From positions 1 through 44,989 of the forward strand of contig CAMWQN010000005.1 in assembly GCA_947176385.1 (NCBI GenBank): 44,989 nt of DNA, written 5' to 3'. The notes beneath the pieces were generated by a model. That model saw only the letters and a program-made list of their open reading frames with translations, made no database searches and was not told the DNA's origin. Below are positions 20,434 to 30,613 of the stretch, in pieces; positions within the stretch are counted from its first letter, which is position 1; each line of letters starts with the position of its first letter. Both the position numbers and the translations under genes were made by a program. The stretch comes from an uncultured Rickettsiales bacterium. GTDB taxonomy: Bacteria > Pseudomonadota > Alphaproteobacteria > Rs-D84.

Positions 20434-21174
20434 ATGTGTATTATGTTATTTCGTGCAATATTTTTGGCGATTTTTATTGGGCTGGCTGGCTGTGCAATGA
20501 CTGTGCAATCGTTCCCAGATGAATTTCTTTATGTGCCGGTACATGCTGGTGATTTTGATATTGTCACATACCAGAAAATATCCGACCCGCGCGCCCCAGT
20601 GCGTATTTACATAGAAGGCGACGGTCACGCATTTGACGGCACAGGTACCCCGACCAATAATCCGACCCCACATGGTGATACAGTGCGTCGTATGGCAATG
20701 CAGGACAGGGCGCCCAATGTTATATATATGGCGCGCCCATGTCAGTATATAATGTCAGATAAATGCACGCTTTCAGATTGGACATCTGGTCGGTTTTCAC
20801 CGCGTGTTATATCCGCAATGCGTGACGCTGTGCGCAGTGTTGCGGGAATGCGCGAAATTATACTGATTGGATATTCCGGTGGGGCATTATTATCGGGGCT
20901 GATAATAACCCAAAATCCAGATATGAATGTGTCGCAATGGATAACAGTTGCCGGTGTATTAAATCATGGCGACTGGACACGTTATTTTGGTGACACGCCA
21001 CTGTCAGATTCAATGGACATGGACGAATTGCCACATGTGTCGCAATTACATTATGTCGCCTCAAATGATATTATTGTCCCACAGCATTTATCAAAACAGT
21101 GGACGCGTGGTAAAATGATTATTGTGCCGAATACACAGCATGATAACCTGGGCGATTTTGTGCCTGCTATTTAA
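20434..21174 (+). CDS. Lipoprotein-like alpha/beta hydrolase
   Basis: LAGC lipobox-like motif; IYIEGDGHAF; nucleophile elbow GYSGGA. Confidence 0.7.
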   Translation: MCIMLFRAIFLAIFIGLAGCAMTVQSFPDEFLYVPVHAGDFDIVTYQKISDPRAPVRIYIEGDGHAFDGTGTPTNNPTPHGDTVRRMAMQDRAPNVIYMARPCQYIMSDKCTLSDWTSGRFSPRVISAMRDAVRSVAGMREIILIGYSGGALLSGLIITQNPDMNVSQWITVAGVLNHGDWTRYFGDTPLSDSMDMDELPHVSQLHYVASNDIIVPQHLSKQWTRGKMIIVPNTQHDNLGDFVPAI

Positions 21175-21940
21175 ATTCAAATACCAATACGCGTGTTATA
21201 CCGCCCAAGTCGGATTGGGCGCGAATAAAATTCCATCCCGCCCGAACAAAGATATCACGCACAGCAATATCTTGGTCAATGCCGATTTCCAGATATATTT
21301 TACCACCGCACTTTATCCATTGTTTTGCGGTTTCTGCGATGGCGCGATATGCAGCCAATCCATTTTCATCCGCGAACAGTGCAATTTTTGGGTCATGCAT
21401 GGCGCCACTGTCAACGCGACTGTCATCAAATGCAATATATGGCGGGTTTGAAACAATGATATCAAATTGCCCCAGTTTTGTGTTTGGATGTGTAAAATCC
21501 CCCCGACGAATTTGTATGCGCGAATCCAGATTTAAGTTTTTTATATTGCGTCGCGCAACGCGTCGCGCCGCCCAAGATTTATCAATACCAACGCCACTGG
21601 CATTTGGGATATTCTTTGCGATTGCAGCAATAATGCACCCAGTCCCTGTTCCCAGGTCCAGTATGCGTGGCGCGCTGTCTTTTGGGGTGTCTGAAATTAC
21701 GGCTTCGACCAGTGTTTCGGTGTCTGGGCGCGGGTCCAAAGTATATTTATTTGTATAAAAACAAATGCCCCAGAACCATTTTTGATGGATAATTTTTGCG
21801 ACCGGCACGCTACGACGCAGTTGTCGTGCCATGCGCCATACTTTGAAATTTGTCAGATTTTTTGTATTATCAGTAATTATACGCGCGGCGCGTACGCCAC
21901 CCGCGGATTGTAAAATTGTGAACGCTTGATTTATTTTCAT
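21167..21940 (-). CDS. prmC: Peptide chain release factor N5-glutamine methyltransferase
   Basis: PDTETLVEAV, ILDLGTGTGCI and NPPYI motifs. Confidence 0.93.
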   Translation of the reverse strand: MKINQAFTILQSAGGVRAARIITDNTKNLTNFKVWRMARQLRRSVPVAKIIHQKWFWGICFYTNKYTLDPRPDTETLVEAVISDTPKDSAPRILDLGTGTGCIIAAIAKNIPNASGVGIDKSWAARRVARRNIKNLNLDSRIQIRRGDFTHPNTKLGQFDIIVSNPPYIAFDDSRVDSGAMHDPKIALFADENGLAAYRAIAETAKQWIKCGGKIYLEIGIDQDIAVRDIFVRAGWNFIRAQSDLGGITRVLVFEFK

Positions 21941-21961
21941 AAAATCATTATAATATGCCTC

Positions 21962-23221
21962 ATGAAAAAAGCAAAAGATATAATCACTTCCAACCTGTTG
22001 ACCCGCATAGTAATGGGGTTGGCAATTTTATTAACCATTGTCGCGATATATGTTGTTGTGACAAAGCCTACTAATAACAAGCCTATTGAAGCAAAATCAG
22101 AATGTAAAACGGTTGTCGTTGTGACGTCTGGTGACACGCTGTCCCAGTTGTTGTCCGCCCAGGGCATTGGTCACAATGATGTAAATGCAATTGCCCAGGT
22201 TTTGAAATCTGATGCGGGCATTTCGACATTACGTGCAGACAGGGATAAAATCGAATTTGTTCGCGATAATACAGGGGACCCTGTATCGAAAATCGTGATT
22301 ATTCCATCCCCATGGCGTCAGGTTGAATTGACCTGTGATAATGCCGGTGCATGGACCTGCAAAACACATGATATTGAACGTGATACACGTGTCGTATGGC
22401 GTGGCGGTGAAATCTTGGACGGGGACAGTTTTTATCTGGCGGGACAGCGTGCCGGAATCCCAGCCGGAATATTGGTTGATGTCTATGATTTGCTGGCGTT
22501 TGAAATGGACTTTGAACGTGATATCCGTGCGGGTCAAAAATTCTCGGTCTTGTTCGAAGAAAACTATGCTGCCGACGGGACCAAGGTTGATAATGGCAAT
22601 ATTCTGGCGATATCATTCCAGGCATTGCGTGGTAATGTTCAAATGTACAGATTCCGTAAATCTGATGGCACAATTGGATACTATGATGCCGAAGGTAATG
22701 GTGCAATCAAATCATTAAAACGTACACCAATTAACAATGCCAAGGTTACCAGCAGTTTTACCACCCGCAGAAAGCATCCTGTATTGGGATTTACCCGCGC
22801 GCACAAAGGGGTTGATTTCCGTGCACCAACTGGGACACCAATTCCAGCCGCCGGTGCGGGGCGTGTTATTGCACGTGGATATAATCGTGGTCATGGAAAC
22901 TATGTTAAAATCCGCCACAATGGATCATACGAAACATTGTATGCGCATATGTCAAAGTTTGCCAAGAATGTAAAGGTTGGCACAAATGTTCGCCAGGGTC
23001 AGATTATTGGATACGCTGGTTCAACAGGATTATCAACAGGTCCGCATTTGCATTATGAAATCATTAAAAATGGTCAGCATGTAAATCCATTGACTGTAAA
23101 GTTACCAGCAATCAGTAATTTGAACGATGCGGATAAAAAGAAATTCTTGGAATACAGAAAGGTTTTGGAATCTGGTATAGAACAGTTATCGAAAAATCCA
23201 AACTTCTTTATCCAGTTGTAA
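21962..23221 (+). CDS. M23-family murein peptidase
   Basis: HKGVDFRAPTGTPIPAAGAGRV...GNYVKIRHNGSYETLYAHMSKF...GSTGLSTGPHLHYE; start at MKKAKD. Confidence 0.92.
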   Translation: MKKAKDIITSNLLTRIVMGLAILLTIVAIYVVVTKPTNNKPIEAKSECKTVVVVTSGDTLSQLLSAQGIGHNDVNAIAQVLKSDAGISTLRADRDKIEFVRDNTGDPVSKIVIIPSPWRQVELTCDNAGAWTCKTHDIERDTRVVWRGGEILDGDSFYLAGQRAGIPAGILVDVYDLLAFEMDFERDIRAGQKFSVLFEENYAADGTKVDNGNILAISFQALRGNVQMYRFRKSDGTIGYYDAEGNGAIKSLKRTPINNAKVTSSFTTRRKHPVLGFTRAHKGVDFRAPTGTPIPAAGAGRVIARGYNRGHGNYVKIRHNGSYETLYAHMSKFAKNVKVGTNVRQGQIIGYAGSTGLSTGPHLHYEIIKNGQHVNPLTVKLPAISNLNDADKKKFLEYRKVLESGIEQLSKNPNFFIQL

Positions 23222-23258
23222 AATTAACCCCACCGTTTGGTGGGGATTATTTTTTTTC
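23222..23258 (+). terminator. Intrinsic terminator
   Basis: CCCCACC-GTTT-GGTGGGG followed by T-rich tract. Confidence 0.75.
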
Positions 23259-23484
23259 AGTTTTTTTGGTTAAATTTTCTGGTTTTTAACAGCACGATAC
23301 CATTGGTTATTATGCGGGCCAATATGTCGTCCGGGATAACGGCACGCCCGTTTTCATATTTTGCCAATTCGCGATGTGTTATTCGCAGAATTACGCCTAA
23401 ATCCCGTCGCCCTATGCATGCATTGCGCCGACCGCGACGAATGGCGGCACCAAAATATTTTGCATCTACTAATACTACTGTCAT
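23257..23484 (-). CDS. Small HTH (XRE-like) protein
   Basis: GRRDLGVILRITHRELAKYENGRAVIPDDILARI; similar to the ORF at 40682-41008. Confidence 0.75.
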   Translation of the reverse strand: MTVVLVDAKYFGAAIRRGRRNACIGRRDLGVILRITHRELAKYENGRAVIPDDILARIITNGIVLLKTRKFNQKN

Positions 23485-23515
23485 GTTTTCTTCTCCACTT
23501 GTTTTTATTGTTAAT

Positions 23516-23682
23516 AAAAAACACCGTCGTGATTAAGGACGGTTGGAGGTTAAAGACTATTCATCAATAGTGTTACTTATTTATGTATATCGTAACCCTC
23601 CAACCACAGTTGGAGTTTATTTGTTTTGATGACGAGGTCTTTACACCCCACACTGGTAATCACCCAGTGCAGTGTCATTATA
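23516..23682 (-). promoter_or_regulatory. Structured RNA leader, copy B, with its promoter
   Basis: Minus strand: -10 TATAAT (23677-23682); CTCCAAC-TGTG-GTTGGAG; P1 GGTTGGAGG/CCTCCAACC; P2 GTTAC-GATATACATAAATAA-GTAAC; P3 ACTATT/AATAGT; terminator ACCGTC/GACGGT + T6. Confidence 0.8.
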
Positions 23683-23716
23683 TCAATATTTATTTGGGAA
23701 TCAAAGTAAAATCTGG

Positions 23717-24454
23717 TTATTTATGCCCACAGCCGCAGCAGCAGTGTCCGTGGCTGTGACCACCGCAACCGCCACCACAACATCCGCCATCACCCAGTTT
23801 GCAGTGACGCATTAAAAAGTATGGGTGATTTGCCCGCAGCCATCCGATGGTTGAATCAATCCCGTGCCCGTGCACAACATACGTCTGGTCTGGCAAATTC
23901 ATGTCTGCGATTGAATATATGGATTTGCGCAGGGCGCCCGCATCACCCGTTGGGAAATCGGTTCGTCCAACGCCATCGTGAAACAATGTGTCACCAGATA
24001 TCAATATATCATAATCTGGGAAGTGGAACATCATACCGCCTGCCGAATGACCGGGCGCAGATATCGCGCGCATCCAAACCCCGGGCAGAATTTCATATTC
24101 GCCCGCCGGCAAATCTTCGGGACGGCGAAAGTCCGGTTCAATATGTGGCATTTCAAAGAAATCCAGTAACGCATTTCCCCACAGAACCAAATCAACATCC
24201 GCATGATTCATATACCATGGTATGTTAAATTGTGTTGCCAATGCGGGTGCGGCGGATATGTGGTCGCTGTGCCCGTGTGTGGTGTAAATTGCACGCAGAT
24301 TCAATCCGCGCTGTTCTAACAATTGTGTCCATGCCTCGGGTCGTCCCCATGCGTCGATTATGACGGCGTCATTACCAGACGTCACCAAAACAGAATTGGT
24401 GTTTTCAGGCTGCATACGCAGGATTTCAAATTTCACGTCTGTATTATTTGTCAT
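23717..24454 (-). CDS. Metallo-beta-lactamase-fold hydrolase with Cys/His/Gly-rich C-terminus
   Basis: YTTHGHSDHISAAPAL, SAPGHSAGGMMF, ISGDTLF; tail LGDGGCCGGGCGGHSHGHCCCGCGHK. Confidence 0.88.
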   Translation of the reverse strand: MTNNTDVKFEILRMQPENTNSVLVTSGNDAVIIDAWGRPEAWTQLLEQRGLNLRAIYTTHGHSDHISAAPALATQFNIPWYMNHADVDLVLWGNALLDFFEMPHIEPDFRRPEDLPAGEYEILPGVWMRAISAPGHSAGGMMFHFPDYDILISGDTLFHDGVGRTDFPTGDAGALRKSIYSIADMNLPDQTYVVHGHGIDSTIGWLRANHPYFLMRHCKLGDGGCCGGGCGGHSHGHCCCGCGHK

Positions 24455-26324
24455 CTTTCTTTTTACGCTTGGTTGTTGTTGCCTTGGCTGTTGTTTTCTT
24501 TTTGCCAAATATAATTTCGCGGATTTCGTCACCTGTCAATGTTTCACGACGCAATAATTCATTTGCCAGGCGTTCAACAGTCTTTTTGTTTTTTGTCAAC
24601 AATTTGGTTGCGTCGCGATGTGCCGCATCCAACCATGCTTTGATTTCATTATCAACTGCTTCGGCGGTTTTTTCAGACGCATTTTCCAACGCGCTGCGTC
24701 CGCCGAATGTGCTGGCTTGATTAATCGCAGACAATCCGATTTTTTGTGACAGACCCGCTGTTGTAATTGAATAACGTGCCAGGCGCGTCGCCATGGCGAT
24801 GTCGCTTTCTGCGCCGGTGGTAATTTTGTCCGCACCAAAGAATACTTCTTCGGCGGCGCGTCCCGCCAGGTCAATGGAGAGTGTCGCACGAACCTCTGCA
24901 ATTGTCATGGATACCTTGTCATCAATTGGCAGGTGTTGTACCATACCCAGTGCACGTCCACGTGGGATAATTGTTGCCTTGTGAATTGGGTCGGTGACAT
25001 CAGCATACATCTGGCTTACGAATGCGTGCCCCGCTTCGTGATATGCGGTTAATTTTTTGTCTGCATCGCGCATTTTGCGAATCTTGCGTGGTCCCATCAG
25101 GATTTTGTCGCGCGCTTCTTCAACGTCAACCGGCGCAATTGCATCGCGTCCGCCACGGACCGCATGCAGGGCAGCTTCGTTCAACAGGTTTTCCAAATCC
25201 GCACCCGAAAATCCGGTTGTACCACGTGCCAGGTCCTGGATATTTACATCATCGCTGATTTTTACGCGCTTTGCATACAGGTCCAGGATTTCACGACGTC
25301 CTGCCATGTCTGGCAATTCAATATACACCTGGCGGTCAAAACGTCCCGGACGCAACAGTGCAGGGTCCAGCATATCAGCGCGGTTTGTCGCACCAATAAC
25401 AATAATGCCGGTATTGTTTGCAAATCCATCCATTTCAATCAGTAATTGATTTAATGTTTGTTCGCGGTCTTGGTCATTATATGAATGTTGACTGCGGCGT
25501 TGTCCGATTGCGTCGATTTCATCGATGAACAGAATGCATGGCGCATTGCGTTTTGCCATTTCAAATATTTCTTTGATTTTTGCAACACCCAGACCCACAA
25601 TAATACCTGAAAAATCACTGCCCGATGCAGCAAAGAATGGTACATTTGCTTCGCCTGCGATGGCACGCGCCAACAGCGTTTTACCCGTACCCGGCTGACC
25701 AGACAGCAATACCCCGCGTGGGACGCGTGCGCCAATGCCCTTGAATTTTTCGCGGTTCTTCAAGAAATCGACAACTTCCATCAATTCTTGTTTTTCTGAA
25801 TCAATACCTGCAACGTCTTTGAATGTTGTCTTGGTTTTGCCGGTTGTAATTTTTGTTGGGTTTTGTTGTGTTAATGCACGACCAATGCCACCACCACGCA
25901 TCCCGCGCAGCAACCACCATATAAACAGCAGTGCCAATAATACTGATATGCCGGTCATCGCGCGTTCGCCAAATGACTTTGACGCATCAATAGATATCGC
26001 TGCCCCACTGTCCGCCAGTTTTGTCAGCAATGCCGGGTCATACGCAATTGTTGCATTAAATTTTGTCCCATCTGACAGGGTGCCGGTCGCATCATTGCCA
26101 TGAATCTTCATTGTTTTGATGTCATCTGCGCGACGCATTACATCTGAAAAGGACAGTTCAACCGGCGCGGTGCCTTGTGCTGATACACCACTCAGGGCAG
26201 GCATGCTTTTCGGACCCATAAATGCGAACAGTGCGACTGCCCCGAACAGTATTACAAATATTGTAATAAAAGCATTAGATGAATTGATTTTGTTTTTATT
26301 TAATACATTTTTTTTGTTTTTCAT
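24444..26324 (-). CDS. ftsH: ATP-dependent zinc metalloprotease FtsH
   Basis: GQPGTGKTLLARAIAGEA, SRH region, AYHEAGHAFV zinc site; start at MKNKKN. Confidence 0.96.
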   Translation of the reverse strand: MKNKKNVLNKNKINSSNAFITIFVILFGAVALFAFMGPKSMPALSGVSAQGTAPVELSFSDVMRRADDIKTMKIHGNDATGTLSDGTKFNATIAYDPALLTKLADSGAAISIDASKSFGERAMTGISVLLALLFIWWLLRGMRGGGIGRALTQQNPTKITTGKTKTTFKDVAGIDSEKQELMEVVDFLKNREKFKGIGARVPRGVLLSGQPGTGKTLLARAIAGEANVPFFAASGSDFSGIIVGLGVAKIKEIFEMAKRNAPCILFIDEIDAIGQRRSQHSYNDQDREQTLNQLLIEMDGFANNTGIIVIGATNRADMLDPALLRPGRFDRQVYIELPDMAGRREILDLYAKRVKISDDVNIQDLARGTTGFSGADLENLLNEAALHAVRGGRDAIAPVDVEEARDKILMGPRKIRKMRDADKKLTAYHEAGHAFVSQMYADVTDPIHKATIIPRGRALGMVQHLPIDDKVSMTIAEVRATLSIDLAGRAAEEVFFGADKITTGAESDIAMATRLARYSITTAGLSQKIGLSAINQASTFGGRSALENASEKTAEAVDNEIKAWLDAAHRDATKLLTKNKKTVERLANELLRRETLTGDEIREIIFGKKKTTAKATTTKRKKKDDK

Positions 26325-27276
26325 GTTTCTTCCTAAAACTAGCCCTGTTTCCTTCGGGGACAATCAAGATTTCATCGCCCAAGCGTCGCAGTGTGCAGTG
26401 ACCTAATGTAAATTTGCAATCTGCATTCAGTTTATTTAGCGCACCCGTCAATGATTTCAAGCGTGGCTGATAATTATCCCCCCCGATTTTTTGAATCAAT
26501 CGTCCCAAGAACTTTAATCTAATATCGGGTGCCGGGTCAAATAGAAAAGAACAGGAAAAAAATGCACCGTCGTTATCAATAACCTGACCGATACGTGTGT
26601 TAATGTCAACATCCAGTGCATCACGTGCACGCCCCAGGTTTTCAATCGCCAATAAAATGCGCGCATCTTCAATCCCCAGTGCATCCCGTAACAGGTGACG
26701 GTTTTGGCGAATTCTGACCCGGGTATATTGCGTGTCAAAATTCATTTCATCGTGGAAATATTTGATATTGTGGCTGTCACAGTATGCCTGTAATTCTGAC
26801 CTGTACACTTTTAATAATGGGCGAATGATTTTGACGCCATCGCGGGTGGATTCGCCACGCATTGCCGCCAGTCCCGTAACCCCGCTGCCACGTGCCAGAT
26901 TCATCAAGAATGTTTCGATTTGGTCATCTGCCTGATGTGCGATTGCCAGGGCATCAATATTATTCTCACGGCACCACTGGGTCATCATATTGTATCGGGC
27001 ATCCCTGGCCGCGGCTTCCAGGTTTGACGCGGGCTTGTCCCCCGTCCAGTAAAATATTTGGCATGGGATGCCCAGGTTTTGACATAACGCCTCGACATAC
27101 TGTGTTTCTACATCCGCAGCATCACGCAGTCCATGATTTACATGCAGGGCAGTTATATCCATATTCATTTCATGCAGCCAGTGCAATAAACACACAGAAT
27201 CAACACCGCCACTGACCGCGACAGCCAGGCGTTTGCCGATATAGTTCCGGATGAAATGGACAAAATTCTGATTCAT
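26296..27276 (-). CDS. tilS: tRNA(Ile)-lysidine synthase
   Basis: AVSGGVDSVCLLHWL PP-loop; AIAHQADDQIETFLMNLARGSG; upstream of and overlapping ftsH. Confidence 0.93.
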   Translation of the reverse strand: MNQNFVHFIRNYIGKRLAVAVSGGVDSVCLLHWLHEMNMDITALHVNHGLRDAADVETQYVEALCQNLGIPCQIFYWTGDKPASNLEAAARDARYNMMTQWCRENNIDALAIAHQADDQIETFLMNLARGSGVTGLAAMRGESTRDGVKIIRPLLKVYRSELQAYCDSHNIKYFHDEMNFDTQYTRVRIRQNRHLLRDALGIEDARILLAIENLGRARDALDVDINTRIGQVIDNDGAFFSCSFLFDPAPDIRLKFLGRLIQKIGGDNYQPRLKSLTGALNKLNADCKFTLGHCTLRRLGDEILIVPEGNRASFRKKHEKQKKCIK

Positions 27277-27324
27277 AGTTCCTATATTTTATGGTATAAT
27301 TCGCAAAAATAAAGGAAAAAGAAA

Positions 27325-27876
27325 ATGACATCAAAATTGAAATCAATCGCCGTATATTGCGGACATGAATTTGGCACGAATCCTGAATATGCACGTGCTG
27401 CGGCACGAATTGGCGAATTGCTGGGGCGTAATAAGTTCCGTATGGTATTTGGTGGTGGCGACGTTGGTCTGATGGGAACGGTTGCCAGTGCTGCATTGGC
27501 TGCGGGCGGTCATGTCGTCGGCGTATCAACACATGATGTGGTGGCAAAACAGGAACCTGTCCACGCAGAAATCGATGTTGAAATCGTAAACGGTGTAAAT
27601 GAACGCAAGCAAAAGATGTATGAATTATCCGACGGATTTATAATCCTGCCGGGCGGAATTGGCACACTGAATGAATTGACAGACATCATGACCATGCAGC
27701 AGATTGGCGAAACACATAAGCCATTGTTCTTTTTAAACACCGCAAAGTTCTGGGAAATGTTTGGCAATTTGTTCGTGCACATGCAACACGAAGGCTTTAT
27801 TGAAAGCATTGACGACTATAATATGCACAATGCTTTGACGCCTGACGAATTGATTAAACAAATTATGGAATATTAA
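27325..27876 (+). CDS. LOG family protein
   Basis: MVFGGGDVGLMG and PGGIGTLNEL motifs. Confidence 0.9.
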   Translation: MTSKLKSIAVYCGHEFGTNPEYARAAARIGELLGRNKFRMVFGGGDVGLMGTVASAALAAGGHVVGVSTHDVVAKQEPVHAEIDVEIVNGVNERKQKMYELSDGFIILPGGIGTLNELTDIMTMQQIGETHKPLFFLNTAKFWEMFGNLFVHMQHEGFIESIDDYNMHNALTPDELIKQIMEY

Positions 27877-28088
27877 AATTCAATAACTTTATCGCGGGCA
27901 GTTTGTCCGCGAATTATTTTAATGCTGGTCTTGGGTACATTAAAATGCGCCGCCAGCATTTTTATTACAGCACTGTTTGCCTGACCATCGGTTGCAGCAG
28001 CGGTGGTATATACACGCAACGTGCCGTCGGATTGTGGTTCGACGGCATTACGGCGTGCATGTGCGGTAACGCGTATATTTACTTGCAT
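27873..28088 (-). CDS. DUF167/YggU family protein
   Basis: VTAHARRNAVEPQSDGTLRVYTTAAATDGQANSAVIKMLAAHFNVPKTSIKIIRGQTARDKVIE. Confidence 0.9.
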   Translation of the reverse strand: MQVNIRVTAHARRNAVEPQSDGTLRVYTTAAATDGQANSAVIKMLAAHFNVPKTSIKIIRGQTARDKVIEF

Positions 28089-28459
28089 GATTCAGAAATG
28101 GCTGTTTGTAATTCTGGTCGTCTGTCGCCTGCAACCAAATGCAGATGGAAATGGAAAACGCTTTGCTTTAAAAATGGTGCGTTCGCCCCGGCATTTGCCA
28201 GAATGTTAAAGTTTTCATTTATTCCCAATGCATCTGCTGTCTGGGCAAAGCACTGCCAAAATCCGTTTTGTTCGGTTGCTGATGCATTCTTTGCAAAATC
28301 CAGAATATTTTGATATTGACCCTTTGGTATGACCAGGGCATGCGTTGAAAACATTGGGCTGACATCATAGAAACTGATTGCATATTCATTTTCTGCAATT
28401 TTTTTACATGGGATTTCGCCACGGATAATTTTTGCAAACACATTGTTATTGTCATACAT
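28079..28459 (-). CDS. HIT family protein
   Basis: NVFAKIIRGEIPCKKIAENEYAISFYDVSP; histidine triad HFHLHLV. Confidence 0.92.
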   Translation of the reverse strand: MYDNNNVFAKIIRGEIPCKKIAENEYAISFYDVSPMFSTHALVIPKGQYQNILDFAKNASATEQNGFWQCFAQTADALGINENFNILANAGANAPFLKQSVFHFHLHLVAGDRRPELQTAISESCK

Positions 28460-28519
28460 ATTTTTATTCCCCTTGTTTATTAAAACTCAGCGTATTACAC
28501 TGGGAGCATAAAATCAAGC

Positions 28520-28547
28520 CTTGAAATCAGAATATGATGCACTATAT
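28520..28547 (+). promoter_or_regulatory. Candidate RpoH-type heat-shock promoter of groESL
   Basis: CTTG-N17-ACTATAT, close to the alphaproteobacterial heat-shock consensus CTTG-N17/18-CYTATNT; no CIRCE seen. Confidence 0.55.
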
Positions 28548-28594
28548 TCACAAGCAGCAGCAGTAAAATAATTTGTTTTTGAAGGAGAAATTAC

Positions 28595-28879
28595 ATGTTC
28601 AAACCACTGCATAATTACGTATTACTGGAAAGATTAGAAGAAGAAACAAAAACAGCCGGTGGAATCATTATTCCGGATAACGCACGTGAAAAGCCATCCC
28701 GTGGTCGCGTTATCGCGACGGGCGACGGTGCATTTGATGGCGCGAACCGCATTCCAATGACTGTCAAGACTGGCGACGTTGTATTATTTGCCAAATGGGC
28801 ATCATCGGCGAACGAAGTCAAAATCAACGGCGCAGATTATATATTAATCAAAGAAACAGATATATTGGGAATTTTATAA
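28595..28879 (+). CDS. groES: Co-chaperonin GroES
   Basis: FKPLHNYVLLERLEEETKTAGGIIIPDNAREKPSRGRV. Confidence 0.97.
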   Translation: MFKPLHNYVLLERLEEETKTAGGIIIPDNAREKPSRGRVIATGDGAFDGANRIPMTVKTGDVVLFAKWASSANEVKINGADYILIKETDILGIL

Positions 28880-28894
28880 CGAAAGGAATACATT

Positions 28895-30511
28895 ATGGCA
28901 AAGGAAATTGTTTTTAATACAGATAAACTGGCTGCCGGTGTTGATAAATTGGCAGATGCAGTAAAAATCACTATGGGTCCCAAGGGACGCACAGTTGTTA
29001 TTGAAAAGTCATATGGTGCGCCGGTCGCAACCAAGGACGGGGTTACAGTTGCCAAGGCTGTATCTTTAAAAGACCCAATGGAAAACGTTGGTGCACGCAT
29101 GGTTCAGGAAGTAGCCAAGAAAGCCGGCGATGATGCAGGTGATGGTACAACAACAGCAACCGTCTTGGCGCAAAAGATTATCCGCGAAGGTCGTCGCGTA
29201 ATTGCCGCTGGCATGAATCCAATGGATGTAAAACGCGGTATTGATATGGCTGTGTCCGCTGTTGTTAGCGACATTGAATCACATGCCCGCCCAGTCAAAG
29301 ACAGCGCAGAAATCGCCCAGGTTGCGACAATATCTGCAAATTCCGATTATGACATCGGTCAGAAAATCGCGGACGCCATGGCACGTGTTGGCAAAGAAGG
29401 CGTTATCACCGTCGAAGAAGCCAAAGGTCTGGACACTGAAATCGATGTTGTCGAAGGTATGCAGTTTGACCAGGGATTTATGTCGCCATACTTTGTCACA
29501 AACAGCGAAAAAATGTTGGCTGAATTGGATGGTGCACAAATCTTGGTATCTGAAAAGAAAATCACAGGATTGCAGGCATTACTGCCAATCTTGGAACCGA
29601 TTGCCCAGTCTGGTCGTCCACTGTTGATTATTGCCGAAGATGTTGAATCCGAAGCCTTGGCAACATTGGTTTTGAACCGTCTGCGTGGTGGGTTAAAGGT
29701 ATGCGCGGTCAAAGCCCCAGGCTTTGGTGATCGCCGCAAAGAAATGTTAAAAGATATCGCCGCAGTCACCGGCGCAACAGTTATATCTGATGACATGGGT
29801 ATGACATTTGAAAATATCACCCCGGCTGTGCTGGGTACTGCCAAGAAAGTTGTTGTCAGCAAAGATTCAACATTACTGGCACAGGGTGGTGGGGATAAAT
29901 CTGCTATTGCTGCGCGTGCTGATGAAATCCGTAAACTGTTGGCGACATCAACCAGCGACTATGACAAAGAAAAATTGGCAGAACGCTTGGCAAAGTTGGT
30001 CGGTGGCGTCGCCGTTATCAAGGTTGGCGGCATGACCGAGGTCGAAGTTAAAGAAAAGAAAGACCGTGTTGATGACGCATTGGCTGCAACCCGTGCAGCG
30101 GTTGCTGACGGTATTGTTGCCGGTGGTGGGGTTGCCTTAATCCGCAGCGCGAAAGCCCTTGAAAAATTAAAGGGCGCAAATACAGACCAAAATGTCGGTA
30201 TTGATATTGTCCGTCGCGCAGTTGTTGCCCCATGTGCACAAATCGCAGAAAACGCGGGCGTATCCGGCGAAATCGTTGTTGGCAAGGTTATGGAATTCAA
30301 AGACTATAATTTTGGATACAATGCTGCGACCGGCGAATATGTCGATATGATGAAGTCTGGTATTATTGACCCAGCCAAGGTTGTTAAAACCGCAATCCAG
30401 GCTGCTGCCAGCACTGCTGGTGCAATTCTGACAACGGGTGTTGTAATGACAGAAATTCCCGAAGAAAAACCAGCCAGCCCAATGCCGGGTGGTATGCCAG
30501 GAATGATGTAA
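28895..30511 (+). CDS. groEL: Chaperonin GroEL
   Basis: Full-length; VTMGPKGR-like region, [14 protein letters not shown] tail. Confidence 0.98.
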   Translation: MAKEIVFNTDKLAAGVDKLADAVKITMGPKGRTVVIEKSYGAPVATKDGVTVAKAVSLKDPMENVGARMVQEVAKKAGDDAGDGTTTATVLAQKIIREGRRVIAAGMNPMDVKRGIDMAVSAVVSDIESHARPVKDSAEIAQVATISANSDYDIGQKIADAMARVGKEGVITVEEAKGLDTEIDVVEGMQFDQGFMSPYFVTNSEKMLAELDGAQILVSEKKITGLQALLPILEPIAQSGRPLLIIAEDVESEALATLVLNRLRGGLKVCAVKAPGFGDRRKEMLKDIAAVTGATVISDDMGMTFENITPAVLGTAKKVVVSKDSTLLAQGGGDKSAIAARADEIRKLLATSTSDYDKEKLAERLAKLVGGVAVIKVGGMTEVEVKEKKDRVDDALAATRAAVADGIVAGGGVALIRSAKALEKLKGANTDQNVGIDIVRRAVVAPCAQIAENAGVSGEIVVGKVMEFKDYNFGYNAATGEYVDMMKSGIIDPAKVVKTAIQAAASTAGAILTTGVVMTEIPEEKPASPMPGGMPGMM

Positions 30512-30521
30512 GATATTCAAA

Positions 30522-30556
30522 CCAGCCCCGCATTAACGCGGGGCAAATTTTTTTTG
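30522..30556 (+). terminator. Intrinsic terminator after groEL
   Basis: GCCCCGC-ATTAA-CGCGGGGC then T-run. Confidence 0.8.
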
Positions 30557-30613
30557 GTAAAAATAATACTCAAAGCGATTCGTGTGTTATATTGATGCTG
30601 TTCAATCAAAGGA

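Noticed and set aside
29359-29862. Long minus ORFs antisense to groEL
   Set aside because: Shadow ORFs of a strongly coding sense gene with no recognisable family.
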